A stretch of 64,000 bases of DNA from Marinobacter halotolerans (GTDB taxonomy: Bacteria; Pseudomonadota; Gammaproteobacteria; Pseudomonadales; Oleiphilaceae), in contig NZ_VMHP01000003.1 of the NCBI RefSeq assembly GCF_008795985.1, positions 1 through 64,000 of the forward strand, written 5' to 3'. Of this stretch, positions 11,001 through 26,509 are shown one piece after another. The notes under the pieces are model-generated. The model searched no databases, had not been told where the DNA came from, and saw nothing but the letters and a program-made list of their open reading frames with translations. The translations under genes were made by a program, and so were the position numbers. The first letter of the stretch is position 1. Every line of letters starts with the position of its first letter.

Positions 11001-12135
11001 TTCCGCGCTGAACGGCCAGGAAGTGATTAGCGGCCCCGGCCTCAAGAAGGGCGCAAAGCTGGACGAGTCTTACCTGGCAGAACTGCCACGGGATGACTGG
11101 TTCAAGCTGCGGATGAAAGACGAAGCCCTGAATGAGTTGCTGGAGAAGTCCGAGCAGGGCCTTGAGGATCGCAAGAAGGACCATGAAGCTCGCTTTGATG
11201 ACAAGAAAGGCAAGCTGCAACAGGGTGATGACCTTGCCCCGGGTGTTCTTAAAATCGTCAAGGTTTACCTTGCGATCAAGCGTCGGATCCAGCCAGGCGA
11301 CAAGATGGCCGGCCGTCACGGTAACAAGGGTGTTATCTCTGCGGTGATGCCGATAGAGGACATGCCCTACGACGAGTATGGCAACACCGTTGATATCGTG
11401 CTGAACCCTCTGGGTGTTCCGTCACGGATGAACGTTGGTCAGGTTCTTGAAACTCACCTGGGTGCCGCCGCCAAGGGGCTGGGTGAGCGTATCAGTCGCA
11501 TGCTGGACGAGCAGCGCAAGGTGGCCGAGATGCGTAAGCTTCTGGACGAGATCTACAACCATTCGGATGAGGTCACGAAAGTGGACCTGGATTCGCTGAA
11601 TGATGAAGAGATCTTTGCGCTGGCCAATAACCTGCGCGCTGGTGTGCCCATGGCAACACCGGTGTTCGACGGCGCCAAGGAAGCTGAGGTCAAGCATATG
11701 CTTGAGCTGGCAGGCCTTAGCACCACAGGTCAGACCGTGTTGTACGATGGCCGTACCGGCGATGAGTTTGATCGCCCGGTGACTGTTGGCTACATGTACA
11801 TCCTGAAGCTGAACCACCTGATCGACGACAAGATGCACGCTCGTTCCACCGGTTCGTACAGCCTGGTTACCCAGCAGCCGCTGGGTGGTAAGGCGCAGTT
11901 CGGTGGTCAGCGCTTCGGTGAGATGGAAGTGTGGGCCCTTGAGGCTTACGGCGCAGCGTATACGCTGCAGGAAATGCTCACCGTTAAGTCTGATGATGTG
12001 AATGGTCGGACCAAGATGTACAAGAACATTGTCGATGGCGATCATCGTATGGAGCCGGGCATGCCCGAATCCTTCAATGTTCTGGTCAAGGAAATCCGCT
12101 CGTTGGGTATCGACATCGAGCTGGAATCCGAGTGA
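8059..12135 (+). CDS. rpoB: DNA-directed RNA polymerase subunit beta
   Basis: This subunit forms one pincer of core RNA polymerase and part of the active site. I prefer ATG 8059 ([15 protein letters not shown]) over ATG 8053, because GGGG at 8048-8051 lies about 7 bases before it and the N-terminus then matches the family. The product is 1358 residues. The rifampicin region reads [18 protein letters not shown] and SALGPGGL, with no typical resistance change; one Ile-to-Val difference from E. coli is conservative. Confidence 0.98.
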   Translation: MTYSYTEKKRIRKDFSKLPSVMDVPYLLSIQLDSFRDFLQSEAEPDNRRETGLHAAFKSVFPIVSYSGNAALEYVSYRIGEPVFDVKECQLRGVTYAAPLRVKVRLIIYDKESSNKAIKDIKEQEVYMGEMPLMTENGTFVINGTERVIVSQLHRSPGVFFDHDKGKTHSSGKLLYSARVIPYRGSWLDFEFDAKDSVFVRIDRRRKLPASILLRALGYTSEQMLEMFFDTSKFGIGPEVCKLELVPSRLRGDIATFDIKDKKGKVIVEEGRRITARHIKQLEKAGLTELEVPTEYLYGRVLAKDMVDTKSGEVLVECNTELTEEIVTKILDSGVTDIETLYTNDLDCGPFMSDTLRIDPTRSPLEALVEIYRMMRPGEPPTKESAENLFNNLFFSEERYDLSSVGRMKLNRRLRREESTGEGTLTHDDIIDVLKTLIDIRNGEGNVDDIDNLGNRRVRCVGEMAENQFRVGLVRVERAVRERLSLAESEGLMPQDLINAKPVAAAVKEFFGSSQLSQFMDQNNPLSEVTHKRRISALGPGGLTRERAGFEVRDVHPTHYGRVCPIETPEGPNIGLINSLATYARSNSYGFLESPYRKVVEGKVTDEVVYLSAIEESNYIIAQASAAMDDKNHLSDELVTVRHQNEFTVTPPENVNFMDVSPRQVVSVAASLIPFLEHDDANRALMGSNMQRQAVPTLRSEVPLVGTGVERTVAQDSGVCVSARRGGVIESVDAARIVVRVNNDETDAGDAGVDIYNLTKYTRSNQNTCINQRSIVREGDQIARGDVLADGPSIDLGELALGQNMRIAFMPWNGYNFEDSILISEKVVQEDRLTTIHIQELTCVARDTKLGSEEITADIPNVGESALSKLDESGIVYIGAEVGAGDILVGKVTPKGETQLTPEEKLLRAIFGEKASDVKDTSSRVPTGTRGTVIDVQVFTRDGIEKDARAQAIEKEQLDEYRKDLKDEYRIVEGATYERLTSALNGQEVISGPGLKKGAKLDESYLAELPRDDWFKLRMKDEALNELLEKSEQGLEDRKKDHEARFDDKKGKLQQGDDLAPGVLKIVKVYLAIKRRIQPGDKMAGRHGNKGVISAVMPIEDMPYDEYGNTVDIVLNPLGVPSRMNVGQVLETHLGAAAKGLGERISRMLDEQRKVAEMRKLLDEIYNHSDEVTKVDLDSLNDEEIFALANNLRAGVPMATPVFDGAKEAEVKHMLELAGLSTTGQTVLYDGRTGDEFDRPVTVGYMYILKLNHLIDDKMHARSTGSYSLVTQQPLGGKAQFGGQRFGEMEVWALEAYGAAYTLQEMLTVKSDDVNGRTKMYKNIVDGDHRMEPGMPESFNVLVKEIRSLGIDIELESE

Positions 12136-12159
12136 GCCGAATTGTTTTTGGCAGCGAGA

Positions 12160-12180
12160 GCGGGCACCGTCGGTGCCCGC
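12160..12180 (+). other. Stem-loop in the rpoB-rpoC spacer
   Basis: A perfect 9-bp stem GCGGGCACC/GGTGCCCGC has the loop GTC. No T-run follows, so it is not a standard terminator. It could stabilise or mark processing of the rpoB-rpoC transcript. Confidence 0.75.
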
Positions 12181-12211
12181 CCGAGAATAACGCCATCCGG
12201 AGCTGTTACTG

Positions 12212-16426
<4,215 letters not shown>

Positions 16427-16440
16427 GTTCGCGACAGCGT

Positions 16441-16477
16441 GACCACCCGCCGGAAGATACCTATCCGGCAGGTGGTC
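16441..16477 (+). other. Stem-loop after rpoC
   Basis: GACCACC-GCCGGA (16441-16454) pairs with TCCGGC-GGTGGTC (16464-16477) around one C-A mismatch, with a 9-base loop. An A-run rather than a T-run follows, so on the plus strand it is at best a weak terminator. It may protect the rpoC 3' end. Confidence 0.65.
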
Positions 16478-16495
16478 AAAAAGAGACCAGTCATC

Positions 16496-16524
16496 TTGAC
16501 TGTTCGGGGGTGCAGGCTTAAACT
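16496..16524 (+). promoter_or_regulatory. Promoter of the str operon (rpsL-rpsG-fusA-tuf)
   Basis: TTGACT (16496-16501) and TAAACT (16519-16524) are 17 bases apart, about 70 bp before rpsL and after the rpoC stem-loop. The -35 is one base from consensus. Confidence 0.7.
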
Positions 16525-16539
16525 TGCGACCCTCAAATT

Positions 16540-16562
16540 TTACCCCCGCCTGTCGGGGGTAA
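16540..16562 (+). other. Hairpin in the rpsL 5' leader
   Basis: TTACCCCCG pairs perfectly with CGGGGGTAA, loop CCTGT, within the predicted 5' leader of rpsL. Only GTTT follows, so it is a leader structure more than a terminator. No function is assigned. Confidence 0.65.
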
Positions 16563-16596
16563 GTTTCATTGATACGGTTTTTTGGAGTTTGCTTAC

Positions 16597-16971
16597 ATGG
16601 CAACGATTAATCAGTTGGTGCGTAAGCCTCGTAAACGTAAAGCGGCCAAGAGCGACGTTCCTGCTCTGCAGGCTTGTCCGCAGCGCCGTGGTGTTTGCAC
16701 TCGTGTATACACCACCACGCCGAAGAAGCCGAACTCAGCACTGCGTAAAGTGTGCCGTGTTCGCCTGACTAACGGCTACGAGGTTTCCTCATACATTGGC
16801 GGTGAAGGCCACAACCTTCAGGAGCACAGTGTTGTGCTTATCCGTGGCGGTCGAGTAAAAGACCTTCCGGGTGTGCGTTATCACACTGTTCGCGGAACGC
16901 TGGACACCCAGGGTGTACAGAACCGTAAGCAGGGTCGCTCCAAGTACGGTGCAAAACGACCCAAGTCCTGA
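16597..16971 (+). CDS. rpsL: 30S ribosomal protein S12
   Basis: S12 lies at the decoding centre and helps control accuracy. ATG 16597 ([12 protein letters not shown]) is preceded by TTGGAG; an in-frame extension of five residues upstream is unlikely. The 124-residue product keeps Lys in [12 protein letters not shown] and in GGRVKDLPG, the positions where streptomycin-resistance changes occur, so it looks wild type. Confidence 0.98.
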   Translation: MATINQLVRKPRKRKAAKSDVPALQACPQRRGVCTRVYTTTPKKPNSALRKVCRVRLTNGYEVSSYIGGEGHNLQEHSVVLIRGGRVKDLPGVRYHTVRGTLDTQGVQNRKQGRSKYGAKRPKS

Positions 16972-17084
16972 TGTACCGAACGGGTATCTTTTATCGTTGC
17001 TAAGAATAACGGTAAGAGTAAGGCTGAGTAGCTAATGCTATCTCAGGGGTTCCTGAAGACCTTTTAACAGATAAGGGCTTATCG
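16972..17084 (+). promoter_or_regulatory. rpsL-rpsG spacer, candidate S7 control region
   Basis: The 113-base spacer has a hairpin TCAGG-GGTT-CCTGA (17043-17056) and GATAAG-GG-CTTATC just before the rpsG start. In E. coli, S7 represses the str operon by binding the spacer at this position. The claim rests on location; the two structures are seen but not compared with a model. Confidence 0.35.
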
Positions 17085-17555
17085 ATGCCTAGAAGAAGAG
17101 TTGCAGCAAAACGGGAAATCATCCCGGATCCCAAGTTCCATAGTGCGCGGTTGGCAAAGTTTATCAACCACGTAATGGAAAGTGGCAAGAAGGCAGTTGC
17201 AGAGCGCATTGTTTATGGCGCGCTCGATATCGTTGCCGACAAGTCAAAAGAAGAGCCGATCGACATGTTCGAGAAGGCACTGGAGAACATCCAGCCGATG
17301 GTTGAGGTTAAATCCCGTCGTGTGGGTGGTGCTACCTACCAGGTGCCTGTTGAAGTGCGGCCTTCGCGTCAGAACGCGCTGGCAATGCGCTGGCTCGTAG
17401 AGTTTTCACGGAAGCGTGGCGAAAAGTCCATGGCTCAGCGTCTGGCAGGTGAAATCCTGGATGCCGCTGACAGCAAGGGCTCCGCTGTTAAGAAGCGCGA
17501 AGACGTTCATCGCATGGCAGAAGCCAACAAGGCGTTCTCTCACTTCCGTTTCTAA
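17085..17555 (+). CDS. rpsG: 30S ribosomal protein S7
   Basis: S7 nucleates assembly of the 30S head and contacts E-site tRNA. The 156-residue product begins [18 protein letters not shown] and contains [11 protein letters not shown], both typical. fusA starts 19 bases downstream. Confidence 0.98.
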   Translation: MPRRRVAAKREIIPDPKFHSARLAKFINHVMESGKKAVAERIVYGALDIVADKSKEEPIDMFEKALENIQPMVEVKSRRVGGATYQVPVEVRPSRQNALAMRWLVEFSRKRGEKSMAQRLAGEILDAADSKGSAVKKREDVHRMAEANKAFSHFRF

Positions 17556-17574
17556 TCAGCCGAGGTTTATTACA

Positions 17575-19680
17575 GTGGCACGCAAGACTCCGATTAAAAA
17601 GTACAGAAATATTGGTATCGTCGCCCACGTTGACGCGGGCAAGACGACCACCACCGAGCGGGTCCTGTTCTACACAGGTATTTCCCACAAAATCGGTGAA
17701 GTTCACGACGGTGCTGCGACCATGGACTGGATGGAGCAGGAGCAGGAGCGTGGTATTACCATCACGTCTGCTGCAACGACCTGTTTCTGGCAGGGCATGG
17801 ACAAGCAGTACCCTGAGCACCGTATCAACATCATCGACACCCCGGGACACGTTGACTTCACCATCGAAGTAGAGCGTTCATTGCGCGTTCTCGACGGTGC
17901 AGTGGTTGTGTTCTGTGGTTCCTCAGGTGTTGAGCCGCAGTCAGAAACTGTATGGCGTCAGGCTAACAAGTATGAAGTTCCGCGCATGGTGTTCGTCAAC
18001 AAGATGGACCGTGCCGGCGCCAACTTCATCCGCGTCGTCGAGCAGATCAAGAAGCGCCTGGGCGCAACTTGTGTACCTGTTCAGTTGCCGATCGGTGCTG
18101 AGGACGAGTTCGCAGGGGTTATCGACCTGATTCGTAACAAGGCGATTTACTGGAACGAAGACGACGCCGGTGCTACCTATGACCAGCGCGACGTTCCCGA
18201 GAATATGGTTGAGGAAGTCGCCAAGTACCGCGAAGAGATGATGGAAGCGGCCGCCGAAGCGAATGAAGAGCTCATGGAGCGCTACCTCGACGAGGGCGAG
18301 CTGAGCATTGAAGACATCAAGAGAGGTCTTCGCCTGCGCACCCTGGCCAACGAGATTGTCGTGGCGACCTGTGGTTCAGCTTTCAAGAATAAAGGTGTTC
18401 AAGCGGTTCTGGATGCGGTTATCGAATTCCTTCCTGCCCCGGATGAAGTTAAGGCTATCCGTGGCGAGATTGATGAAGACGGCACCGAAGAGACACGTCA
18501 GGCAGATGACGATGCACCTTTTGCCGCCCTGGCATTCAAGATTGCAACGGATCCGTTCGTCGGCACCTTGACCTTCTTCCGGGTTTATTCCGGCAAGCTT
18601 GAGTCCGGTAACGCGGTTTACAACTCCGTCAAAGGCAAGAAAGAGCGCGTCGGCCGTATGGTTCAGATGCACTCGAAGGATCGTCAGGAGATCAAAGAGG
18701 TTCTTGCTGGCGACATCGCTGCTGCGATCGGTCTGAAGAACGTAACGACCGGTGATACCTTGTGCGACGAGAACCACAAGATCATTCTCGAGCGCATGGA
18801 GTTCCCGGATCCGGTTATCTCTGTTGCCGTTGAGCCGAAGTCAAAGGCCGATCAGGAAAAAATGGGCATTGCCCTTGGCAAGCTGGCTCAGGAAGATCCT
18901 TCTTTCCAGGTTCGCACGGACGAAGAATCAGGCCAGACCATCATTTCCGGTATGGGTGAGCTTCACTTGGACATCATCGTTGACCGTATGCGTCGCGAGT
19001 TCAAAGTAGAAGCCAATATCGGTAAGCCGCAGGTTGCGTACCGTGAGTGCATTCGCAAGCCGGTTGATGTCGAAGGCAAATTCGTACGTCAGTCTGGTGG
19101 TCGCGGTCAGTACGGTCACGTCAAGATCAAGCTTGAACCACTGCCGTTGGATGACGAAGATGGCGAAAACTTTATTTTCGTCAACGAAATCGTGGGTGGT
19201 GTGGTTCCCAAGGAATACATACCGGCGGTTCAGCAGGGTATTGCTGAGCAGATGAAGAATGGTTGTCTGGCGGGGTACCCGCTGCTGCGGATCAAGGCCA
19301 CGCTGTACGACGGTTCTTACCACGATGTCGACTCGAACGAGATGGCGTTCAAGGTTGCCGGATCGATGGCTATGAAGAAGGGTGCCCTTGAGGCAAGCCC
19401 TGCACTTCTGGAGCCTTTGATGCGCGTCGAGGTTGCCACCCCGGAAGATTACATGGGTGACGTCGTTGGTGACCTTAACCGTCGTCGTGGTCTCGTTCAG
19501 GGTATGGAAGATACCCCGGCTGGCAAGACGATTCGTGCAGAAGTTCCGTTGTCGGAGATGTTCGGTTATGCCACCGATCTGCGTTCCGCAACGCAGGGTC
19601 GGGCGTCTTATGCGATGGAGTTCTCTCGCTATATGGAAGCTCCTTCGAACATTGCCGAAGCGATCATTAAAAAGGGTTGA
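17575..19680 (+). CDS. fusA: Elongation factor G
   Basis: EF-G drives GTP-dependent translocation and, with ribosome recycling factor, splits ribosomes. The start is GTG 17575 ([16 protein letters not shown]). A longer in-frame reading from 17416 lies inside rpsG in another frame and is rejected. The 701-residue product has [17 protein letters not shown] and NKMD in the G domain and all five domains by length. Confidence 0.98.
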   Translation: MARKTPIKKYRNIGIVAHVDAGKTTTTERVLFYTGISHKIGEVHDGAATMDWMEQEQERGITITSAATTCFWQGMDKQYPEHRINIIDTPGHVDFTIEVERSLRVLDGAVVVFCGSSGVEPQSETVWRQANKYEVPRMVFVNKMDRAGANFIRVVEQIKKRLGATCVPVQLPIGAEDEFAGVIDLIRNKAIYWNEDDAGATYDQRDVPENMVEEVAKYREEMMEAAAEANEELMERYLDEGELSIEDIKRGLRLRTLANEIVVATCGSAFKNKGVQAVLDAVIEFLPAPDEVKAIRGEIDEDGTEETRQADDDAPFAALAFKIATDPFVGTLTFFRVYSGKLESGNAVYNSVKGKKERVGRMVQMHSKDRQEIKEVLAGDIAAAIGLKNVTTGDTLCDENHKIILERMEFPDPVISVAVEPKSKADQEKMGIALGKLAQEDPSFQVRTDEESGQTIISGMGELHLDIIVDRMRREFKVEANIGKPQVAYRECIRKPVDVEGKFVRQSGGRGQYGHVKIKLEPLPLDDEDGENFIFVNEIVGGVVPKEYIPAVQQGIAEQMKNGCLAGYPLLRIKATLYDGSYHDVDSNEMAFKVAGSMAMKKGALEASPALLEPLMRVEVATPEDYMGDVVGDLNRRRGLVQGMEDTPAGKTIRAEVPLSEMFGYATDLRSATQGRASYAMEFSRYMEAPSNIAEAIIKKG

Positions 19681-19715
19681 TCCCCAGGACTTAAGAAACA
19701 GGAAGAGGTGTAACC

Positions 19716-20912
<1,197 letters not shown>

Positions 20913-20929
20913 CTCTCGTTCGATCTTGG

Positions 20930-20958
20930 AAAAAGGGGCTGCAACTCAGCCCCTTTTT
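20930..20958 (+). terminator. Terminator of the str operon
   Basis: GGGGCTG (20935-20941) pairs with CAGCCCC (20947-20953), flanked by A5 and T5, 18 bases after tufA. Confidence 0.93.
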
Positions 20959-21006
20959 CTGTTTCTGTCGCAGAATCTGACCCAGTGGAGTCGCTGCTGA
21001 TCGCAG

Positions 21007-21035
21007 TTGACACTGCTGGGTATTATGCATACAAT
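21007..21035 (+). promoter_or_regulatory. Promoter of the S10 operon
   Basis: TTGACA (21007-21012) and TACAAT (21030-21035) are 17 bases apart: consensus -35 and one mismatch in the -10. This is the strongest sigma-70 promoter seen in the window. The predicted start near 21042 leaves a leader of only about 60 bases before rpsJ. Confidence 0.88.
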
Positions 21036-21101
21036 GCGGCTCCTTTTTTTGAAGGTCGGCTAGCGAGCTAGCTGCTACGTACGAGTGGAGTTTGGTGCAT
21101 C

Positions 21102-21413
21102 ATGCAAAGCCAAAAAATTCGAATTCGGTTGAAGGCGTTTGATTACCGCCTGATCGACCAGTCAACGCAGGAGATCGTCGATACCGCCAAGCGGACCGGC
21201 GCCCAAGTGCGTGGACCAATCCCTCTGCCGACGCGGAAGGAAAAGTACACCATCCTGATCTCCCCGCACGTCAACAAGGACGCGCGTGATCAGTATGAAA
21301 TTCGTACTCACAAGCGTTTGCTCGACATTGTTGAGCCGACGGAAAAGACAGTAGATGCTTTGATGAAGCTGGATCTGGCAGCGGGTGTAGACGTTCAGAT
21401 CAGCCTCGGCTAA
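21102..21413 (+). CDS. rpsJ: 30S ribosomal protein S10 / NusE
   Basis: S10 is a 30S head protein and also partners NusB and NusG in antitermination. The 103-residue product begins [19 protein letters not shown] and contains [13 protein letters not shown]. It is the first gene of the S10 operon. The 74-base spacer after it carries an unusual rRNA-like sequence described separately. Confidence 0.98.
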   Translation: MQSQKIRIRLKAFDYRLIDQSTQEIVDTAKRTGAQVRGPIPLPTRKEKYTILISPHVNKDARDQYEIRTHKRLLDIVEPTEKTVDALMKLDLAAGVDVQISLG

Positions 21414-21423
21414 CGCGAAGCGT

Positions 21424-21476
21424 TAGTCTGTGTAACTGTCATAAGGCCATAGAGGGTGAGAGCCCCGTACACACTA
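21424..21476 (+). promoter_or_regulatory. 23S-rRNA-like structured element before rplC (candidate L4 site)
   Basis: Bases 21445-21473 read GGCCATAGAGGGTGAGAGCC then CCGTACACA. From memory, E. coli 23S domain I (helix 19-20, about nucleotides 310-340) has ATACAGGGTGACAGCCCCGT then ACACA, so the two differ at few positions. Upstream TAGT-c-TGTGTA (21424-21434) can pair with TACACA-CTA (21468-21476) to close the element. L4 binds this part of 23S and represses the S10 operon in E. coli by mimicry. Its presence here, after rpsJ, is my inference and not a known annotation. Confidence 0.5.
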
Positions 21477-21487
21477 AGAGGTGAAAC

Positions 21488-22126
21488 ATGGCAATTGGTA
21501 TTGTCGGTCGCAAGGCCGGTATGACCCGTATTTTTACGGAAGATGGGCAAGCAGTGCCTGTCACGGTAGTTGAGGTTGAACCCAACCGAATTACCCAGCT
21601 GAAAACTCTCGAAAGCGATGGCTATCGTGCGGTTCAGGTAACCGTTGGTAAGCGTCGTTCCTCTCGTGTGACCAAAAGCGAAGCGGGCCACTATGCGAAA
21701 GCCGGTGTTGAGGCTGGTCGCGGTTTGTGGGAATTCCGGCTCGCTGACGGCGAAGGCGACGAACTGACTGCAGGCGGCGAAATTACAGCCTCCATCTTTG
21801 CAGACGGTCAGGTTGTTGATGCTACTGGTCAGTCCAAGGGTAAAGGTTTCCAGGGCGGCGTTAAGCGCTGGAACTTCTCCATGCAGGACGCCACACACGG
21901 CAACTCCCTTTCTCATCGTGCTCCGGGTTCCATCGGTCAGAACCAGACTCCGGGTAAGGTATTCAAGGGCAAGAAAATGGCGGGCCAGATGGGCAATGCG
22001 CAGGTAACTGTGCAAAACCTTGAGGTTGTCCGCGTAGACGCCGAACGCAACCTTCTGCTGATTCGTGGCGCTGTTCCCGGTGCAACCGGCGGGAACGTTG
22101 TCATCAAGCCTGCAGTTAAAGCCTGA
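21488..22126 (+). CDS. rplC: 50S ribosomal protein L3
   Basis: L3 is an early assembly protein reaching toward the peptidyl-transferase centre. The 212-residue product has [13 protein letters not shown] and a long basic loop ending [16 protein letters not shown] 21488 follows an AGAGGTG site 11 bases after the rRNA-like element, which could therefore control its translation. Confidence 0.98.
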   Translation: MAIGIVGRKAGMTRIFTEDGQAVPVTVVEVEPNRITQLKTLESDGYRAVQVTVGKRRSSRVTKSEAGHYAKAGVEAGRGLWEFRLADGEGDELTAGGEITASIFADGQVVDATGQSKGKGFQGGVKRWNFSMQDATHGNSLSHRAPGSIGQNQTPGKVFKGKKMAGQMGNAQVTVQNLEVVRVDAERNLLLIRGAVPGATGGNVVIKPAVKA

Positions 22127-22137
22127 GGAGCGGTGCG

Positions 22138-22743
22138 ATGGAATTAACTATTACAGGTAGCGGCAAGGGGATTTCTGTTTCCGACGCTGCATTTGCCAAA
22201 GATTTTAACGAGTCGCTGGTTCACCAGGTGGTCACTGCTTATATGGCAGGCGGTCGTCAGGGTACCAAGGCTCAGAAAACGCGCTCTGAAGTGTCCGGCG
22301 GTGGTAAGAAGCCGTGGCGTCAGAAAGGCACAGGCCGTGCCCGTGCCGGTACCATCCGCAGCCCGATCTGGCGTGCCGGCGGTGTAACCTTTGCAGCAAA
22401 GCCACGCAGCTTTGAGCAGAAGGTTAACCGTAAGATGTACCGCGCCGCGATGCAGTCCATTTTCTCCGAGCTGGTTCGTCAGGAGCGTTTGGTTGTGGTT
22501 GACGACATGACTGTCGATACGCCCAAAACCAAGGCCTTCACTGCCAAGCTGAAAGATCTCGGTGTCAGCAATGCGCTGATTCTGTCCGACAGCGTTGAGC
22601 AGAACCTGCATCTGGCGTCCCGCAACATTCCTCACGTAGACGTGCGCGATGTTGCCGGCCTGGATCCGGTCAGCCTGGTCGCCTTCGAGAGTGTTGTGGT
22701 GACTGTTCCCGCTCTGAAGAAGATTGAGGAGATGCTGGGATGA
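22138..22743 (+). CDS. rplD: 50S ribosomal protein L4
   Basis: L4 lines the exit tunnel and, in E. coli, represses transcription and translation of its own operon. The 201-residue product has the tunnel loop with [18 protein letters not shown]. It overlaps rplW by four bases (ATGA). Confidence 0.98.
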   Translation: MELTITGSGKGISVSDAAFAKDFNESLVHQVVTAYMAGGRQGTKAQKTRSEVSGGGKKPWRQKGTGRARAGTIRSPIWRAGGVTFAAKPRSFEQKVNRKMYRAAMQSIFSELVRQERLVVVDDMTVDTPKTKAFTAKLKDLGVSNALILSDSVEQNLHLASRNIPHVDVRDVAGLDPVSLVAFESVVVTVPALKKIEEMLG

Positions 22744-23033
22744 ATCAGGAACGTATTTATCAGGTTCTTCTTGGGCCGCACGTGTCAGAGAAATCTTCTC
22801 TGGTTGGTGAGAAAAGCCAAGTGGTTTTCCGGGTTGCGCCTGACGCAACCAAGCCCGAGATCAAGAAAGCCGTTGAGCAGTTGTTCAACGTCACCGTCGA
22901 AGGTGTTCAGGTTCTGAACCGTAAGGGTAAGCTTAAGCGTACCGCTCGCGGCTTCGGCAAGCGTAATGATCTTCGCAAGGCTTATGTGCAGCTTGCGGAA
23001 GGTCAGGACATCGATTTTCTGGATGTGGAATAA
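22740..23033 (+). CDS. rplW: 50S ribosomal protein L23
   Basis: L23 sits at the tunnel exit and docks trigger factor and SRP. The 97-residue product begins [19 protein letters not shown]. It is translationally coupled to rplD by an ATGA overlap. Confidence 0.97.
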   Translation: MNQERIYQVLLGPHVSEKSSLVGEKSQVVFRVAPDATKPEIKKAVEQLFNVTVEGVQVLNRKGKLKRTARGFGKRNDLRKAYVQLAEGQDIDFLDVE

Positions 23034-23050
23034 GGTAAAGGGGTCGTAAA

Positions 23051-23878
23051 ATGCCGATCGTCAAAACCAAACCAACATCTGCCGGCCGCCGTCACGTTGT
23101 TAAGCTCTTTAACCCTGATCTTCACAAGGGGCGCCCTTACGAGCCGTTGTTGGAAACACTGAGTAAATCGGGTGGTCGTAACCATTTTGGTCGCATCACT
23201 ACCCGTCACGTTGGTGGTGGTCACAAGAAGCACTACCGAGTTATCGACTTTAAGCGGACCAAAGATGGTATCCCGGCGACAATTGAGCGCCTGGAATACG
23301 ATCCTAACCGCTCTGCGCACATTGCGCTGATCAAGTATGCCGATGGCGAGCGTCGCTACATTATCGCTCCCAAAGGCATGCAGATCGGTGATCCTGTGCG
23401 CTCCGGCATCGACGCGCCGATTAAAGTAGGAAGCACGCTGCCGCTCCGGAATATTCCGGTCGGTTCTGTGATTCACTGCGTCGAAATCAAGCCTGGCAAA
23501 GGTGCTCAGCTGGCTCGCTCTGCGGGCGCATCCGTACAGCTGGTTGCTCGGGAAGGTGCTTATGCCACCATCCGCCTGCGCTCAGGTGAAATGCGTAAGG
23601 TGCTTGTTGACTGTCGTGCAACGTTGGGCGAAGTGTCCAACAGCGAACACAGCCTCAAGCAGCTTGGCAAAGCGGGTGCATCACGTTGGCGCGGTAAACG
23701 TCCAACAGTACGTGGTGTTGCTATGAACCCAGTTGACCACCCACATGGTGGTGGTGAAGGGCGTACCTCTGGCGGGCGTCACCCGGTTACTCCGTGGGGT
23801 GTTCCGACCAAAGGACATAAGACTCGTAAGAACAAACGTACTGACAAAATGATAGTACGTCGTCGTTCAGCCAAGTAA
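23051..23878 (+). CDS. rplB: 50S ribosomal protein L2
   Basis: L2 is needed for subunit joining and peptidyl-transferase activity. The 275-residue product ends with the conserved [20 protein letters not shown] segment, which includes the functionally important His, and a basic tail. It lies 17 bases after rplW. Confidence 0.98.
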   Translation: MPIVKTKPTSAGRRHVVKLFNPDLHKGRPYEPLLETLSKSGGRNHFGRITTRHVGGGHKKHYRVIDFKRTKDGIPATIERLEYDPNRSAHIALIKYADGERRYIIAPKGMQIGDPVRSGIDAPIKVGSTLPLRNIPVGSVIHCVEIKPGKGAQLARSAGASVQLVAREGAYATIRLRSGEMRKVLVDCRATLGEVSNSEHSLKQLGKAGASRWRGKRPTVRGVAMNPVDHPHGGGEGRTSGGRHPVTPWGVPTKGHKTRKNKRTDKMIVRRRSAK

Positions 23879-23901
23879 ACGACTACATAGAGGTAATTGC
23901 T

Positions 23902-24177
23902 GTGCCACGTTCTTTGAAGAAAGGTCCTTTTATAGACCTGCATCTGTTGAAGAAGGTCGAGGCAGCTCTGGAAGCGAACGACAAGCGACCGATCAAGACC
24001 TGGTCGCGTCGTTCCACGGTCTTTCCAGAGTTCGTAGGCTTGACCATTGCAGTCCACAACGGCAAGCAGCACGTGCCGGTTTATGTCACCGAAGATATGG
24101 TTGGACATAAGCTGGGTGAGTTCGCGGCAACGCGTACTTATCGTGGTCATGCGGCCGACAAGAAAGCTAAACGCTGA
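23902..24177 (+). CDS. rpsS: 30S ribosomal protein S19
   Basis: S19 pairs with S13 in the 30S head. The start is GTG 23902 ([15 protein letters not shown] follows), preceded by AGAGGT. The 91-residue product has the [20 protein letters not shown] segment. Confidence 0.98.
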   Translation: MPRSLKKGPFIDLHLLKKVEAALEANDKRPIKTWSRRSTVFPEFVGLTIAVHNGKQHVPVYVTEDMVGHKLGEFAATRTYRGHAADKKAKR

Positions 24178-24193
24178 TTGTGAGGTAATAGAA

Positions 24194-24526
24194 ATGGAAG
24201 TAGCAGCCAAGTACAAGGGCGCTCGCCTCTCAGCTCAGAAAGCACGTCTTGTCGCTGACCAAGTACGCGGCAAGGCTGTTGAGGATGCCCTGAATATTCT
24301 GACTTTCAGCCCTAAGAAGGCGGCGGTCGTGCTCAAGAAAGCTCTTGAGTCTGCCATTGCCAACGCTGAGCACAACGAAGGTCTGGACGTAGATGATCTG
24401 CGGGTTTCCACCGTAATGGTGGATGAGGGTCCGACGCTCAAGCGAATCAAAGCTCGAGCCAAGGGGCGCGCTGACCGAATTTTCAAGCGCACCTGTCATA
24501 TCACCGTCAAGGTCGCCGACAAGTAG
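24194..24526 (+). CDS. rplV: 50S ribosomal protein L22
   Basis: L22 lines the exit tunnel, and changes in its loop give macrolide resistance. The start is ATG 24194 ([18 protein letters not shown]). A longer reading beginning inside rpsS is rejected. The 110-residue product equals the E. coli length. Confidence 0.98.
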   Translation: MEVAAKYKGARLSAQKARLVADQVRGKAVEDALNILTFSPKKAAVVLKKALESAIANAEHNEGLDVDDLRVSTVMVDEGPTLKRIKARAKGRADRIFKRTCHITVKVADK

Positions 24527-24537
24527 GAGATGCTCAG

Positions 24538-25221
24538 ATGGGTCATAAAGTAAATCCAACCGGCATGCGCCTGGGTGTGATCAAAGAGCACAACTCAGTG
24601 TGGTACGCCGAAAAAGCGGAATACGCGAACAACCTGTTGAATGATATTCAGGTTCGTGAATTCCTCGACAAGCGTCTGGTTAAGGCGTCTGTCAGCAAGA
24701 TTGTGATCGAGCGCCCGGCTCAGAACGCCCGTATCACGATCCATACCGCCCGTCCCGGTATCGTTATCGGTAAGAAGGGTGAGGATGTTGACCGTCTTCG
24801 TCGCGAAGTCAGCGACATGATGGGTGTGCCGGTGCACATCAACATCGAAGAAGTCCGCAAGCCGGACCTTGATGCCCGCCTGGTCGCGCAGAACGTTGCC
24901 GGTCAGCTGGAGCGTCGCGTTATGTTCCGTCGCGCCATGAAGCGCGCCGTGCAGAACGCCATGCGCCAGGGTGCGAAAGGCATCAAGATTCAGGTCGGCG
25001 GTCGTCTCGGGGGTGCTGAAATTGCCCGTTCCGAGTGGTATCGCGAAGGTCGTGTACCGCTGCACACACTGCGTGCAGATATTGATTACTCGACCTACGA
25101 AGCGAAAACCACCTACGGCATTATCGGCGTCAAGGTATGGATCTTCAAAGGTGAGATTCTTGGTGGTATGGAGCAGGTCCGTGCTGACAAGAAAGCCTCT
25201 GGGAAGAAAGGTTCTAAGTAA
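24538..25221 (+). CDS. rpsC: 30S ribosomal protein S3
   Basis: S3 lines the mRNA entry channel and takes part in the helicase activity of the ribosome. The 227-residue product has a KH domain with [14 protein letters not shown] and the C-terminal domain with [20 protein letters not shown]. Confidence 0.98.
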   Translation: MGHKVNPTGMRLGVIKEHNSVWYAEKAEYANNLLNDIQVREFLDKRLVKASVSKIVIERPAQNARITIHTARPGIVIGKKGEDVDRLRREVSDMMGVPVHINIEEVRKPDLDARLVAQNVAGQLERRVMFRRAMKRAVQNAMRQGAKGIKIQVGGRLGGAEIARSEWYREGRVPLHTLRADIDYSTYEAKTTYGIIGVKVWIFKGEILGGMEQVRADKKASGKKGSK

Positions 25222-25233
25222 AGGGGCACTCTT

Positions 25234-25647
25234 ATGCTGCAACCAAAACGCACCAAATTTCGCAAGGTAATGAAAGGCCGTAACACCGGTCTTGCACACC
25301 GCGCTAACAAGGTGAGCTTCGGTGAATACGGATTGAAGGCGACCAGCCGTGGACGTATAACTGCGCGCCAGATTGAGGCAGCGCGTCGTACCATGACTCG
25401 CCGCATCAAGCGGGGCGGGAAGATCTGGATCCGGATATTCCCGGACAAGCCGATCTCCAGTAAGCCGCTGGAAGTACGAATGGGTAAAGGTAAGGGTTCT
25501 GTCGAGTATTGGGTGGCTGAAATTCAGCCAGGCCGCATGCTCTATGAGATGGAAGGTGTTGCGGAAGATATCGCACGCGAAGCTTTCACTCTGGCGGCGG
25601 CGAAACTGCCCGTACAGACCACCTTTGTAACGAGGAAGGTGATGTGA
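25234..25647 (+). CDS. rplP: 50S ribosomal protein L16
   Basis: L16 contacts A-site tRNA near the peptidyl-transferase centre. The 137-residue product begins [17 protein letters not shown] and includes the [11 protein letters not shown] loop. The stop shares one base with the rpmC start (TGATG). Confidence 0.98.
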   Translation: MLQPKRTKFRKVMKGRNTGLAHRANKVSFGEYGLKATSRGRITARQIEAARRTMTRRIKRGGKIWIRIFPDKPISSKPLEVRMGKGKGSVEYWVAEIQPGRMLYEMEGVAEDIAREAFTLAAAKLPVQTTFVTRKVM

Positions 25648-25838
25648 TGAAAGCAACAGAGCTGCGTGACAAGTCAGTCGAGGAGCTGAACAAAGAGCTG
25701 ATCGACCTCCTGAAGGAGCAGTTCAACCTGCGCATGCGCAAGGCGACAGGTCAGCTGAATCAGTCTCACCTTCTTCCGAAGGTGAAGCGCGACATCGCTC
25801 GCGTGAAGACAGTTATGAACGAAAAGGCAGGACAGTAA
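25647..25838 (+). CDS. rpmC: 50S ribosomal protein L29
   Basis: L29 lies at the tunnel exit beside L23. I choose ATG 25647 over GTG 25644 because GAGGAAGG at 25632-25639 is then well spaced and the product is 63 residues, the E. coli length ([15 protein letters not shown]). The S17 gene starts one base after the stop. Confidence 0.97.
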   Translation: MKATELRDKSVEELNKELIDLLKEQFNLRMRKATGQLNQSHLLPKVKRDIARVKTVMNEKAGQ

Positions 25839-25839
25839 C

Positions 25840-26106
25840 ATGACTGAAGCTACCCAAACTGCCAGAACCCTGAGCGGCAAGGTCGTGAGCAACAAGATGG
25901 AGAAATCCATCGTGGTTCTGGTTGAGCGCCAGGTGAAACATCCTCTGTACGGTAAGTACATGAAGCGTTCATCCAAGATCCATGCTCACGATGAAAGCAA
26001 TCAGTGCAACATTGGTGACACCGTTACAATCCAGGAAACCCGTCCGGTCTCCAAGACCAAGAGCTGGGCTCTGGTTGAGGTCACCGAGCGTGCATCCAAG
26101 GTGTAA
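25840..26106 (+). CDS. rpsQ: 30S ribosomal protein S17
   Basis: S17 is a primary 16S rRNA binder. The 88-residue product has the OB-fold signature [14 protein letters not shown] and ends the S10 gene set. No promoter is evident before rplN 18 bases downstream, so the S10 and spc operons may be cotranscribed here. Confidence 0.97.
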   Translation: MTEATQTARTLSGKVVSNKMEKSIVVLVERQVKHPLYGKYMKRSSKIHAHDESNQCNIGDTVTIQETRPVSKTKSWALVEVTERASKV

Positions 26107-26124
26107 TTCGCCCGGAGAACAACC

Positions 26125-26493
26125 ATGATTCAGACTCAAACAATGCTTGAAGTCGCGGACAACAGCGGTGCACGGCAGGTTCAGTGCATCAAGGTCCTGG
26201 GCGGTTCACATAGGCGTTATGCCAGCGTTGGGGATATCATCAAGGTAACCGTCAAGGAAGCCATCCCCCGCGGTAAAGTGAAGAAAGGCCAGGTCCTGAA
26301 AGCTGTTGTTGTGCGTACTCGTAAAGGCGTGCGTCGTCCAGACGGTTCGCTGATCCGTTTCGACGGAAACGCGGCGGTACTTCTGAACAATCAGGACGCA
26401 CCTATCGGTACCCGTATCTTCGGACCGGTTACCCGTGAACTGCGAAATGAGAAGTTCATGAAAATTATTTCACTGGCACCCGAAGTACTTTAA
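26125..26493 (+). CDS. rplN: 50S ribosomal protein L14
   Basis: L14 forms an intersubunit bridge and binds the silencing factor RsfS. The 122-residue product begins [20 protein letters not shown]. It is the first gene of the spc group. Confidence 0.98.
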   Translation: MIQTQTMLEVADNSGARQVQCIKVLGGSHRRYASVGDIIKVTVKEAIPRGKVKKGQVLKAVVVRTRKGVRRPDGSLIRFDGNAAVLLNNQDAPIGTRIFGPVTRELRNEKFMKIISLAPEVL

Positions 26494-26509
26494 GGACCAG
26501 AGGCCGGTT

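Noticed and set aside
12160..12180. Terminator between rpoB and rpoC
   Set aside because: The stem is strong but no T-tract follows, so it is listed only as a stem-loop.
17416..17574. N-terminal extension of fusA into rpsG
   Set aside because: Adds 53 residues unlike EF-G; GTG 17575 with the family N-terminus is the better start.
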